Positions 29,856-38,475 are shown, counted from the first letter of the stretch. The stretch is 64,000 nucleotides of DNA from Cryobacterium algoricola (GCF_004402485.1 NZ_SOFG01000027.1:1-64000); one strand, 5' to 3'. Notes: generated from the letters alone by a model not told the origin. Numbers and translations are program-made.

Positions 29856-30373
29856 GCTCCCGAAAGAACGAACCGGCCCGAAAGAACGAACCGGCCCGGA
29901 AGGACGAGCCGGCCCGGAAGGACGAGCCGGCCCGGACGGACGAACCGGAGTCCGGCCACTCGACCCCCGTCATCGACTGGGCGCTCCTCCGCGACACCGC
30001 CACCGAGGCCATGCGCCTCGCGTACGCGCCGTACTCGAAGTTCCCGGTCGGCGCGGCGGCCCTCGTCGACGACGGCCGGGTGATCAGCGGATGCAACGTG
30101 GAGAACGCCTCATACGGCCTCACCCTCTGCGCGGAATGCGCCCTCGTCTCCGTGCTGCACCTCACCGGCGGCGGCCGGTTCCTCGCCTTCAGCTGCGTCG
30201 ACGGCAACGGCAACCTGCTGATGCCGTGCGGCCGCTGCCGCCAGCTCCTCTACGAACACTCCGCACCCGGCATGCTGCTGGAAACAGTCTCGGGCCTCCG
30301 CACCATCGATCAGGTCCTGCCGGACGCCTTCGGGCCCCGCCAGCTCGCCGACTACCGGGAAGTACACCAGTGA
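29852..30373 (+). CDS. cdd: Cytidine deaminase with repetitive N-terminal extension
   Basis: Cdd converts cytidine and deoxycytidine to uridine forms for salvage. The GTG at 29852 overlaps the permease stop (GTGA), giving 173 residues against about 130 for the usual enzyme. The catalytic core starts near residue 43 (VIDWALLRDTATEAMRLAYAPYSKFPVGAA). Its zinc site is CAE in SYGLTLCAECAL plus PCGRCRQLL; FGPRQLADY lies near the end. Residues 4-33 are five near-identical six-residue units (RKNEPA/RKDEPA), not part of the family fold. A later start is possible, but coupling to the permease supports this one. Confidence 0.93.
   Translation: MSSRKNEPARKNEPARKDEPARKDEPARTDEPESGHSTPVIDWALLRDTATEAMRLAYAPYSKFPVGAAALVDDGRVISGCNVENASYGLTLCAECALVSVLHLTGGGRFLAFSCVDGNGNLLMPCGRCRQLLYEHSAPGMLLETVSGLRTIDQVLPDAFGPRQLADYREVHQ
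29861..29950 (+). repeat. 18-bp tandem repeat, five copies, inside cdd
   Basis: Five in-frame 18-bp units at 29861, 29879, 29897, 29915 and 29933; units 1-2 are identical, units 3-4 are identical and unit 5 diverges. They encode the charged N-terminal extension of cytidine deaminase. Confidence 0.9.
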
Positions 30374-31680
30374 ACACCCAGACCCACCTCGAAGCCTTCG
30401 ACGCCGTCGACCTGATTCGCACCAAGCGCGACCACGGCGAACTCGCCACCCCTCAGATCGACTGGCTGATCGACGCGTACACCCGCGGCTACGTCGGCGA
30501 CGAGCAGATGGCCGCGATGACCATGGCAATCTTCCTGAACGGGATGACCCGCCGCGAGATCAAGGACCTCACCCTCGCCATGATCAACAGCGGCGAGCGG
30601 ATGAGCTTCGCCGGCCTCGGCAAGCCGACGACCGACAAGCACTCCACCGGCGGCGTCGGTGACAAGATCACCCTCCCGCTGATGCCCCTCGTCGCGGTCT
30701 TCGGCGCGGCCGTTCCCCAGCTCTCCGGCCGCGGCCTCGGGCACACCGGCGGCACCCTCGACAAGCTCGAGTCGATCCCCGGCTGGCGCGCCCACCTCAG
30801 CAACGAGGAGATGTTCGCCCAGCTCCGCGATCACGGCGGCGTGATCTGTGCGGCCGGCGGCGGCCTCGCCCCTGCGGACGGCAAGCTCTACGCCCTCCGC
30901 GACATCACCGGAACCGTCGAGGCGATCCCGCTGATCGCCTCCTCGATCATGTCGAAGAAGATCGCGGAGGGCACGAGCGCGCTCGTCCTCGACGTGAAGT
31001 TCGGTTCCGGCGCCTTCCTGAAGGACATCGAGCTCTCCCGGGAACTCGCCCGCACGATGGTCGCGCTCGGCGAGGATGCCGGAGTGGCGACATCCGCCCT
31101 GCTCACCAACATGAACGTGCCGCTCGGCTTCGCGATCGGAAACGCGAACGAGGTCCGCGAATCGGTCGAGGTTCTCGCGGGCGGCGGGCCCGCAGACGTC
31201 GTCGAGCTCACGATCGCCCTCGCCACCGAAATGCTCAACCTCGCCGGAATCACGGGCGTCGACGTCGCCGCCGCACTCACCGACGGGCGGGCCATGGACA
31301 AGTGGCGCGAGGTCATCCGGGCCCAGGGCGGCGACCCGGATGCCGCGATGCCGGTCGCGCAGGAAACCCACGTCGTCACCGCCGACCGGGATGGCGTGCT
31401 CGTCGAGCAGCAGGCGCTGCCGTTCGGGATCGGCGCCTGGCGACTCGGTGCCGGCCGCGCCCGCAAACAGGACCCCGTGCAGCACGCTGCAGGGATCGAC
31501 CTGCACGCCAAGCCGGGCGACACCGTGCGTGCCGGACAGCCGCTCTTCACCCTCAGCGCGGACGAGCCTGAGCGTTTCGCCAGGGCCCTCGAGGCCCTCG
31601 AGGGCGCATACCGGATCGGCGACCCCGGCGAGCCCGTCCTCGACGGCGGCCCCCTGATCGCCGAGCGCATCGGTCGGTGA
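30370..31680 (+). CDS. deoA: Thymidine (pyrimidine-nucleoside) phosphorylase
   Basis: Splits thymidine, deoxyuridine or uridine with phosphate into base and (deoxy)ribose-1-phosphate. From the GTG at 30370, which overlaps the cdd stop, it has 436 residues, the normal length. The phosphate site KHSTGGVGDK (near residue 83) and the family signature SGRGLGHTGGTLDKLES are intact, and VLDVKFGSGAFLKD follows. The C-terminal domain contains GIDLHAKPGDTVRAGQPLFTLSA. It sits between cdd and add in the salvage operon. Confidence 0.95.
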   Translation: MNTQTHLEAFDAVDLIRTKRDHGELATPQIDWLIDAYTRGYVGDEQMAAMTMAIFLNGMTRREIKDLTLAMINSGERMSFAGLGKPTTDKHSTGGVGDKITLPLMPLVAVFGAAVPQLSGRGLGHTGGTLDKLESIPGWRAHLSNEEMFAQLRDHGGVICAAGGGLAPADGKLYALRDITGTVEAIPLIASSIMSKKIAEGTSALVLDVKFGSGAFLKDIELSRELARTMVALGEDAGVATSALLTNMNVPLGFAIGNANEVRESVEVLAGGGPADVVELTIALATEMLNLAGITGVDVAAALTDGRAMDKWREVIRAQGGDPDAAMPVAQETHVVTADRDGVLVEQQALPFGIGAWRLGAGRARKQDPVQHAAGIDLHAKPGDTVRAGQPLFTLSADEPERFARALEALEGAYRIGDPGEPVLDGGPLIAERIGR

Positions 31681-31754
31681 CCTTCGGTTTGTTGCCGATC
31701 ACAATAAATTACGGGAGTTGACTCGGAGGAGGGCCCGGGGGAGGCCGGGGCCGG

Positions 31755-31760
31755 TAGATT
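31755..31760 (+). promoter_or_regulatory. -10 box of leaderless add promoter
   Basis: TAGATT seven bases before the GTG at 31768. Confidence 0.5.
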
Positions 31761-31767
31761 GGTGAAC

Positions 31768-32886
31768 GTGAATACGAGCCTTGAGGAATTCCTGCTGCCC
31801 GGTGGCGCGAGCATCAACGCGCTGCCCAAAATATCGCTGCACGACCACCTCGATGGGGGACTGCGTCCCCAGACGATCATCGAACTCGCCGACACCATCG
31901 GTCTCGACCTGCCGTCGACGGATGCCGCCGCGCTCGGCGCCTGGTTCGCCGACCAGTCCAACTCCGGCTCGCTCGTGGACTACCTCAAGACCTTCGATGT
32001 GACGACGGCCGTGATGCAGACCCGTGAGGGCCTCATCCGGGTCGCCCACGAATTCGTGCAGGACCTCGCCGTCGACGGCGTCATCTACGGCGAGATCCGC
32101 TGGGCACCCGAACAGCACCTCACCCGCGGCCTCACCCTCGACCAGGTCGTCGAGGCCGTGCAGGAAGGCATCGAGTCCGGCATCGACGAGGCGGCCGAAT
32201 TCGGGTCCACCATCCGTATCGGCCAGCTCATCACCGCGATGCGCCACGCGAACCGCGGCCTCGAGATCGCCGAACTCGCCGTGCGCCACCGCGGCAACGG
32301 CGTCGTCGGCTTCGACATCGCCGGCGCGGAGCTCGGCTTCCCCGCCCGCAACCACCTCGCGGCCTTCGACTACCTCGCCAAGGAGTTCATGCCGGTCACG
32401 GTGCACGCCGGAGAGGCAGACGGGCTGGGCAGCATCCGTGGCGCCCTGTTCGACGGCCGCGCCCTGCGCCTCGGCCACGGCGTGCGCCTCGCCGAGGACA
32501 TCGTCATCGGCCGCGAGGACGACGACAACACCTACGTCACCCTCGGCCCGGTTGCCCAGTGGGTCCGCGACCGCGAGATCGCCCTCGAACTGAGCCCGTC
32601 GTCCAACCTGCAGACCGGCGCGATCGCCGCGTGGGGCGACGACCTGCTCGACCACCCCTTCGACCTGCTCTACCAGCTCGGCTTCCGGGTCACGGTCAAC
32701 ACCGACAACCGGCTGATGAGCGACACGAGCCTGAGCCAGGAACTCGCGTTGCTCAGCGACGCCTTCGGCTACGACATCGACGACCTCGAGGTCTTCCAGC
32801 TCAGCGCCGCCCAGTCCGCATTCCTCCCGCTCGAAGAGCGCGAAGAACTCGCCGACGCCATCGTCGCGGGCTTCGAAGAGGCCTGA
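31768..32886 (+). CDS. add: Adenosine deaminase
   Basis: Converts adenosine and deoxyadenosine to inosine forms, which purine nucleoside phosphorylase (encoded at 35931-36764) can split. The protein has 372 residues. Zinc and catalytic residues are in SLHDHLDGG near the N-terminus, HAGEADG (with catalytic Glu), LGHGVRLAED and VNTDNRLMSDTSLSQE. The TTG at 31759 and GTG at 31762 are in frame, but TAGATT seven bases before GTG 31768 suggests a leaderless start there. It has its own promoter although it follows deoA by under 90 bases. Confidence 0.94.
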   Translation: MNTSLEEFLLPGGASINALPKISLHDHLDGGLRPQTIIELADTIGLDLPSTDAAALGAWFADQSNSGSLVDYLKTFDVTTAVMQTREGLIRVAHEFVQDLAVDGVIYGEIRWAPEQHLTRGLTLDQVVEAVQEGIESGIDEAAEFGSTIRIGQLITAMRHANRGLEIAELAVRHRGNGVVGFDIAGAELGFPARNHLAAFDYLAKEFMPVTVHAGEADGLGSIRGALFDGRALRLGHGVRLAEDIVIGREDDDNTYVTLGPVAQWVRDREIALELSPSSNLQTGAIAAWGDDLLDHPFDLLYQLGFRVTVNTDNRLMSDTSLSQELALLSDAFGYDIDDLEVFQLSAAQSAFLPLEEREELADAIVAGFEEA

Positions 32887-32927
32887 GAGCCCGCAGAACC
32901 CGACACGCAAACCCAGTGAAAGAACCT

Positions 32928-33404
32928 ATGCAACTCCCAGACCTGCCTCTCACCGCCATCGCGATCGGCATCCATGTCCCGGACTGGCGCGCCGCCGTGA
33001 CCGCGGCCGGCGACGGTCTCGTCCGCTCGGGGTCGACAGTGCCCGGCTACACGAAGCGGATGATCGACGTCATCGACGAGTTCGGCGCCTATGTCGTGAT
33101 CGCCCCCGGCCTGGCCCTCGCCCACGCACGCCCGGGCCCCGACGTCATCGCCGAGGGCCTGAGCGTCGTGACGCTCGCGGAACCCGTCGCCTTCGGCCAC
33201 CCGCACAACGACCCGGTCAGCGTGGTCCTCGGCCTCGCCGTGACGACCGGAGACGAGCACGTGCTGCTCGTCGCCGAACTTGCGAACCTCTTCAACGACC
33301 CGCGGGTCATCCCCTCGCTTGCGGCCGCGACGGATGCCGCCGGCATCCGTGCGCTGCTCGGCGTCACGGCACCCGCCCGAGAAGCCAGCGGGGTCCAGGA
33401 ATGA
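32928..33404 (+). CDS. PTS EIIA component (fructose/mannitol/ascorbate type)
   Basis: A 158-residue phosphocarrier of the EIIA-2 fold. The phosphorylatable His is 66 in YVVIAPGLALAHARPG, and FGHPHNDPVSVVLGLAV forms the second conserved strand/His region. It would take phosphate from HPr and pass it to an EIIB. The gene overlaps the EIIB gene (ATGA), but no EIIC membrane gene is in the window. Its place after add links it to nucleoside/pentose metabolism, either as part of a transporter encoded elsewhere or as a regulator. GTG 32916 is an alternative start. Confidence 0.87.
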   Translation: MQLPDLPLTAIAIGIHVPDWRAAVTAAGDGLVRSGSTVPGYTKRMIDVIDEFGAYVVIAPGLALAHARPGPDVIAEGLSVVTLAEPVAFGHPHNDPVSVVLGLAVTTGDEHVLLVAELANLFNDPRVIPSLAAATDAAGIRALLGVTAPAREASGVQE

Positions 33405-33673
33405 AGATCGTCGCCCTGTGCGGGGTCGGCGTCGGTACCTCGGCGATCCTGAAGATGAACGCCGAACGTGCACTCGCGCGGCTCGACATCGAGGCGGAGG
33501 TGACGGCGACCGACGTGGCTTCCGTGCAGACCGTCGGCGCCGACGCCCAGGTGATCCTGACCTCGTCGGAGCTCGTGGCCCACATCGGCAAGACCAACGC
33601 GGACATCGTCGTGATCGACAACTATTTCGACCTCGACGAGCTCACAACCAAGCTCGAGGAAGCGCTCGGCTGA
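33401..33673 (+). CDS. PTS EIIB component (lactose/ascorbate-type fold)
   Basis: A 90-residue protein beginning MKIVALCGVGVGTSAILKMNAE. Cys 7 followed by GVGVGTS is the phospho-Cys loop of the EIIB-2/3 family (SgaB/UlaB-like). It would accept phosphate from the preceding EIIA. Translation is coupled by a four-base overlap. Without an EIIC its target is unclear. The next gene is convergent. Confidence 0.87.
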   Translation: MKIVALCGVGVGTSAILKMNAERALARLDIEAEVTATDVASVQTVGADAQVILTSSELVAHIGKTNADIVVIDNYFDLDELTTKLEEALG

Positions 33674-33717
33674 ACCCGGTGCGATGACGTCGCGCGCAGG
33701 GTCCGGCGTTCCCGGCC

Positions 33718-35934
33718 CTACGCGATGAGTTCGCGCATGCCGCGCTCGAGCTCGGCGAGCACGGCGTTCGCGGCGACCTGGCGCTCCACGACGGTGCCGA
33801 CGACGCTGCTCGTGTCGAGGTAGACCTTGAGCTTGGGTTCCGTTCCGCTCGGGCGCACCATCACCCGGGCGCCGCCGACGAGGCGGATCCGGAGCACGTC
33901 GCTCGGCGGCAGGCCGACGAAGCCGCCGGCGAGGTCGTCGATGTGGTCGACGCGGATCCGGCCGATGAACGCCGGCGGGTTCGACCGCAGCCGGTCCATC
34001 ACCCGGGAGATCTCAGACAGGTCGGTGACGCGCACCGAGATCTGGCTCGACGAGAAGTGTCCGAAACGGCCGCTGAAGTGGTGCAGGTGGTCCGCGAGGG
34101 TGAAGCCCTCGTTCTTCAGGTCGCTCACGAGGGAGAGCAGCGCGAGGGCCGCCGAGATACCGTCCTTGTCGCGCACGGTCGTCGGGTTCACGAGGTAGCC
34201 GAGGGCTTCCTCGTAACCGAACACGAGACCCGGGGCGCGGGACACCCACTTGAATCCGGTGAGGGTCTCCTCGAAGCGCATGCCGTAGGCATCCGCCACG
34301 GCCTTCAACGCCGGCGACGAGACGATCGAGCAGGCCAGGGTGCCGCTGCGCGGGGCGGGGGCGGAGGCGTCCGCGTCGTCGTCGGTGACGGCGTCGTCGG
34401 CGACGGGGGCCAGTTCGGCCCGCTCAGCGGCCCGCCAGCCGAGGATGGCACCGACCTCGTTGCCGGTGAGTCGACGGTAGCCGCTCGCGGAGTCGGCGTC
34501 GGGGATCGCGATCGCGAGGCGGTCGGCGTCCGGGTCGTTCGCGATCACGAGTTCGGCGTTGACCTCGCGGGCGGTCGCAAAGGCGAGGTCGAGCGCGCCG
34601 GGCTCCTCCGGGTTCGGGAACGCCACGGTCGGGAACGTCGGGTCCGGCGCGATCTGCGCGTCGACAAGGGTCGGCAGGTCGTAACCCGCGGCTTCGAGCA
34701 CGCGGCGGGTGGTGTCCCAGCCGACCCCGTGCATGGCCGTGTACACGGCGTTGACCTGGGCGCGCGGAGCGCCGACGCTCGCAGCGGTCTCGGCGATGTA
34801 CGCCTGGACGACCGTCTCCTCCGCCGTCTCATAGACGCCGCGGACCAGGTCGGGGATGGTCGCGTGCGTGGCCACCCGGTGGATCTCCGCCGCGATGAAC
34901 GCGTCGTCGGGTGAGACGATCTGGGACCCGTTGTTCGCGCCGCCGAGGTAGACCTTGTAGCCGTTGTCGGCCGCGGGGTTGTGCGAGGCCGTGACCATGA
35001 CGCCGGCGCTCGCGTCGAGGTGGCGCACGGCGAAGGCGAGGACGGGCGTCGGCAGCAGGCGGGGGAGCAGGATCGCGCGGACCCCGGCGCCGGCCATGAT
35101 CGCCGCGCTGTCCGTCGCGAAGACCTGGGAGTTCTTGCGACCGTCGTAGCCGATCACGACGGAGGGGGTCTGGCCGGGGAGGGCGGTTCCGATCAGGAAT
35201 GCGGCGAGGCCGGCTGCGGCCTGGGACACGAGGACGCGGTTCATCCGGTTGGAGCCGGCGCCGATCGCGCCGCGGAGCCCGGCGGTTCCGAAGGCGAGGC
35301 GCTCGTCGAAGCGGGCGTGCAGCTCGGTGATGGCGGCCTGGTCTGCGGACTGTGCCCCGCGGAGCAGGGCGCGCAGTTCGGCCTGGGTCTCGGCGTCGGG
35401 GTCCTGGGCGAGCCAGGCGGTGGCCGCGGCGATCGTGGCATCGTCGTCGGGGGCCGGTGCCGGTGCGGCCGATGAACCCGCCCGTGCGGCGTGGACGAGT
35501 GCTGTCGGAACGAAGTCCGTCGCGACCGTGGCGTCCATCTCGGTCGTGACGGGGGTCGGCTCGTCCCGGGCGGATGCCGGGTGGGCGATCACGGGGGGAG
35601 CGGTCGGTTCCGATTCGGGTTCCGGGTGCTCTGCGGTAGCCGGTGCTGCCGGTGTTCCCTGGGCGGCCTCGTGCGCTACGGCGGGGGCAGCGGCGAGGGC
35701 GGTTTCCGCGCCGGCGGGAGCGGTGAAGGCGGCGGGAGCCGGGGCGTTGACGGGGGGTGCTGCCGGCAACGGAACGTCGACGATGTCGAGCGCGAGGGTC
35801 GCCGGCAGGACGGAAGCGGGAGCATCCGGCAACGCCCGGTGACGCCCGCGTGCGCGAACCTCGCCGGTGCTGGTCGGCCCTGTGCCGGTCGAGCCGGTGT
35901 TCACGGGCCCGGTGCCGGTCTCGGTGGCGCTCAC
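33718..35934 (-). CDS. Phospho-sugar mutase (phosphopentomutase/phosphoglucomutase type) with long N-terminal extension
   Basis: An alpha-D-phosphohexomutase family enzyme of 738 residues. The catalytic phosphoserine is Ser 317 in GVMVTASHNPAADNGYKVY. The metal loop is NDPDADRLAIAIPD, the sugar loop GFKWVSRAPGLVFGYEEALGYLV, and the phosphate loop VRPSGTEPKLKVY. The normal enzyme body starts near 164 (DDDATIAAATAWLAQDPD). Residues 1-163 are Pro/Ala/Thr-rich, low in complexity and probably disordered. The GTG at 35934 overlaps the stop of the upstream phosphorylase gene (GTGA), supporting translation of this extension. Its pairing with that gene suggests conversion of ribose-1-phosphate to ribose-5-phosphate. 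Confidence 0.9.
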   Translation of the reverse strand: MSATETGTGPVNTGSTGTGPTSTGEVRARGRHRALPDAPASVLPATLALDIVDVPLPAAPPVNAPAPAAFTAPAGAETALAAAPAVAHEAAQGTPAAPATAEHPEPESEPTAPPVIAHPASARDEPTPVTTEMDATVATDFVPTALVHAARAGSSAAPAPAPDDDATIAAATAWLAQDPDAETQAELRALLRGAQSADQAAITELHARFDERLAFGTAGLRGAIGAGSNRMNRVLVSQAAAGLAAFLIGTALPGQTPSVVIGYDGRKNSQVFATDSAAIMAGAGVRAILLPRLLPTPVLAFAVRHLDASAGVMVTASHNPAADNGYKVYLGGANNGSQIVSPDDAFIAAEIHRVATHATIPDLVRGVYETAEETVVQAYIAETAASVGAPRAQVNAVYTAMHGVGWDTTRRVLEAAGYDLPTLVDAQIAPDPTFPTVAFPNPEEPGALDLAFATAREVNAELVIANDPDADRLAIAIPDADSASGYRRLTGNEVGAILGWRAAERAELAPVADDAVTDDDADASAPAPRSGTLACSIVSSPALKAVADAYGMRFEETLTGFKWVSRAPGLVFGYEEALGYLVNPTTVRDKDGISAALALLSLVSDLKNEGFTLADHLHHFSGRFGHFSSSQISVRVTDLSEISRVMDRLRSNPPAFIGRIRVDHIDDLAGGFVGLPPSDVLRIRLVGGARVMVRPSGTEPKLKVYLDTSSVVGTVVERQVAANAVLAELERGMRELIA

Positions 35935-36764
35935 AGGGCGGCCACGATCCTGGCCAGGAGTGCGCTGATCACGGGTTCGGCCTGCCGGCCCGCGACGAGC
36001 ACTTCGGCGTGACTGAGCGGCTCCTTCTGGATCCCGGCCGCGAGGTTGGTGATGAGGGACAGGCCGAGGATCTCCATGCCGGCCTGGCGGGCTGCGATGG
36101 CCTCGAGCGCCGTCGACATACCGACGATGTGGCCGCCGATCGCCTTCGCCATCTGCACTTCGGCGGGGGTCTCGTAGTGTGGCCCGCGGAACTGGCAGTA
36201 GACGCCCTCGTCGAGCCCGGGGTCGATGGTGCGGGCGAGGTCGCGCAGCCGCTTCGAATAGAGATCGGTCAGGTCGATGAAGGTCGCGCCTTCGAGCGGC
36301 GAGTCCGCTGTGAGGTTGATGTGGTCGCTGATCAGCACCGGCGTCCCGGGGGTCCAGGTCTCACGGATGCCGCCTGCCCCGTTGGTGAGGATCATGGTCG
36401 TCGCGCCCGTTGCCGCCGCGGTGCGCACGCTGTGCACGACCCTGCGGACGCCGTGCCCCTCGTAGTAGTGGGTGCGCGCGCCGATGACGAGGGCCCGTTT
36501 GCCGTTCGGCAGGAGCACGGAGCGCAGGGTGCCGACGTGGCCTTCGAGCGCGGGGGCGCTGAAGCCGGTGATCGCCTGGGCGGGGATCGTGTGGGTGGTC
36601 TCGCCGATGAGCTCGGCGGCCTTCCCCCAACCGCTGCCGAGGGTCAGCGCCACGTCGTGATGGGTGACGCCCGTGAGCTCGGCGATTTCAGCCGCCGCGA
36701 TCCGGGCGATTTCGAACGGGTCGGTTTGTGGCTCGTCCAGCGGGTTTGCGTCGATCGTCGGCAT
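35931..36764 (-). CDS. punA: Purine-nucleoside phosphorylase (trimeric type)
   Basis: Splits inosine, guanosine and deoxy forms into base and (deoxy)ribose-1-phosphate. The 277-residue length and sequence fit the trimeric PNP/MTAP family: VALTLGSGWGKAAELIGETTHTIP, phosphate-binding HYYEGHGVRRVVHSVR, MILTNGAGGIRETWTPG, YCQFRGPHYETPAEVQMAKAIGGHIVGMSTALEAIAAR and LSLITNLAAG. The ATG at 36764 has TAGAGT six bases upstream, so the mRNA is probably leaderless. It is first in a two-gene operon with the mutase. Confidence 0.95.
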   Translation of the reverse strand: MPTIDANPLDEPQTDPFEIARIAAAEIAELTGVTHHDVALTLGSGWGKAAELIGETTHTIPAQAITGFSAPALEGHVGTLRSVLLPNGKRALVIGARTHYYEGHGVRRVVHSVRTAAATGATTMILTNGAGGIRETWTPGTPVLISDHINLTADSPLEGATFIDLTDLYSKRLRDLARTIDPGLDEGVYCQFRGPHYETPAEVQMAKAIGGHIVGMSTALEAIAARQAGMEILGLSLITNLAAGIQKEPLSHAEVLVAGRQAEPVISALLARIVAAL

Positions 36765-36770
36765 CCCCCC

Positions 36771-36776
36771 ACTCTA
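36771..36776 (-). promoter_or_regulatory. -10 box of leaderless punA promoter
   Basis: TAGAGT on the minus strand, six bases before the ATG at 36764. Confidence 0.55.
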
Positions 36777-36788
36777 TTCGCCCGAACC

Positions 36789-36865
36789 AATTCGACGGAG
36801 ATTTTGGGCATTCGGGGCCGAAAGTGGCCGCCTACGGGCGTTTTGGGCGAAAACTCCGTCGAATT
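36789..36865. repeat. Inverted-repeat element C
   Basis: AATTCGACGGAG (from 36789, followed by ATTTT) and its complement AAAACTCCGTCGAATT (36850-36865) enclose about 45 bases. It sits in the divergent punA/lpdA intergenic region. The architecture resembles elements A and B, but the end sequence differs. Confidence 0.75.
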
Positions 36866-36955
36866 CGTCAGGCGCGGGCGGCGAGTCGGGCTGCGGCGGG
36901 CGGATGCCAGGGGCCGGGATTGGTGGCGAAGGGCGGCGAACGGCAGAATGTCACC

Positions 36956-38401
36956 ATGGCCTACGAGTTCGAACGCAAGCAGCAGATCGTCATTCTCGGC
37001 GGAGGGCCCGGCGGGTATGAAGCGGCGATCGCCGGAGCGCAACTCGGAGCGGAGGTCACGCTCGTCGAAGAGGTCGGCGTCGGCGGGTCAGCGGTCATCA
37101 CGGATGTCGTCCCCTCGAAGTCCCTCATCGCCACCGCGGAGGCCACCAACTCCATCGGAGACGCGACCGAGCTCGGCGTCCAGCTGTTCGTCCGCGGGGC
37201 AGACGGCAAGCCGAGCCGCCCCGAGGTCGCGATCAACCTCGCCGCCGTCAACAAGCGCCTCCTCGCGCTCGCCCGCCAGCAGTCCGAGGACATGCGGGCA
37301 ACGCTCGTCACGGCCGGCGTGCACCTCGTACAGGGTCACGGGCGTCTCGACGGCACGAGCGGCGTGATCGTAGCGACCTCGGAGGCCTCCGGCACCGATT
37401 TCGACCGGATCAGCGCCGACACGATCGTCGTCTCCGTCGGCGCGAGCCCGCGCATCCTCCCGACCGCGGTCCCCGACGGGGAGCGCATCCTCACCTGGAC
37501 CCAGCTCTACAACCTGCGGGCGGTGCCGGAGCACCTCATCGTCGTCGGATCCGGCGTCACCGGCGCCGAGTTCGCCTCCGCCTACCGGGCCCTCGGCGCC
37601 CGCGTCACCCTGATCTCGAGCCGCGACCAGGTCCTGCCCGGCGAGGACGCCGACGCCGCAGCGGTGATCGAGAACGTCTTCAAGCGCAACGGGATGGTCG
37701 TCCTCGGCAAGTCGCGCGCCGAATCCGTCGTGGTCACCGCGACCGGCGTGCTCGCCACCCTGTCCGACGGCCGCAAGGTCGAGGGCAGTCACTGCCTGAT
37801 GGCCGTCGGCTCCGTGCCGAACACCCGCGGGATCGGCCTCGAGGAGGCCGGCGTGCAGCTGACCGACTCCGGGCACATCCGGGTTAACCGGGTCGCCCGC
37901 ACGTCGATGCCGAACATCTACGCGGCCGGAGACTGCACAACCGAGCTGCCGCTCGCATCCGTCGCCTCGATGATGGGCCGCACCGCGGTGTTCCACGCCA
38001 TGGGCGACGCGGTGAACCCGATCGAGATCCGCAACGTCGCGGCCAACATCTTCACGCAGCCCGAGATCGCGACGGTCGGCTGGACGCAGAAGCAGATCGA
38101 GGACGGCCTCGTGCGCGGCACCATCTACAAGCTGCCCCTCGCCGCGAACCCGCGCGCGAAGATGATGGGCATCAAGGACGGCTTCGTGAAGCTCTTCGCG
38201 ACCACGACGACCGGCACCGTCATCGGCGGCGTCATCGTCGCCCCGAAGGCGAGCGAGCTCATCTTCCCGCTCGCGCTCGCCGTCGAGCACCGGCTCACGG
38301 TCGACGAGGTCGCCCGCGCGTTCCCGGTCTACCCATCGCTCACGGGCTCGATCACGGATGCCGCCCGCGCCATGCACATCGTCCATCGGACCAACCGCTG
38401 A
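36956..38401 (+). CDS. lpdA: NAD(P)H-quinone reductase, LpdA-type flavoprotein
   Basis: A 481-residue flavoprotein of the disulfide-reductase fold. The FAD site is IVILGGGPGGYEAAIAGAQLGAEVTLVEE; the NAD site is LIVVGSGVTGAEFASAYRALGARVTL; YAAGDCTTELPLASVA follows, then the dimerisation domain from about 345. Where true lipoamide dehydrogenases have the redox CxxxxC, this protein has GGSAVITDVVPSKSL, without cysteines, as in mycobacterial LpdA (Rv3303c), which reduces quinones. A CAGAAT box six bases before ATG 36956 may be a leaderless promoter. In-frame codons upstream lie in the repeat-bearing intergenic region. Confidence 0.9.
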   Translation: MAYEFERKQQIVILGGGPGGYEAAIAGAQLGAEVTLVEEVGVGGSAVITDVVPSKSLIATAEATNSIGDATELGVQLFVRGADGKPSRPEVAINLAAVNKRLLALARQQSEDMRATLVTAGVHLVQGHGRLDGTSGVIVATSEASGTDFDRISADTIVVSVGASPRILPTAVPDGERILTWTQLYNLRAVPEHLIVVGSGVTGAEFASAYRALGARVTLISSRDQVLPGEDADAAAVIENVFKRNGMVVLGKSRAESVVVTATGVLATLSDGRKVEGSHCLMAVGSVPNTRGIGLEEAGVQLTDSGHIRVNRVARTSMPNIYAAGDCTTELPLASVASMMGRTAVFHAMGDAVNPIEIRNVAANIFTQPEIATVGWTQKQIEDGLVRGTIYKLPLAANPRAKMMGIKDGFVKLFATTTTGTVIGGVIVAPKASELIFPLALAVEHRLTVDEVARAFPVYPSLTGSITDAARAMHIVHRTNR

Positions 38402-38414
38402 CTCGCCCAGGCCT

Positions 38415-38475
38415 CGCGAGAGTACACTTTTGGCCCTTATGACTCGGTCTTAAGGGCCAAAACTACGCTTTCGCG
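38415..38475. terminator. Bidirectional hairpin between lpdA and the YjbR gene
   Basis: TTTTGGCCCTTA (38428-38439) and TAAGGGCCAAAA (38451-38462) form a perfect 12-bp stem whose ends give A/T tracts on both strands. Short outer arms CGCGA (38415-38419) and TCGCG (38471-38475) extend it. It lies between two convergent genes, and terminates both or is another intergenic inverted-repeat element. Confidence 0.65.
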
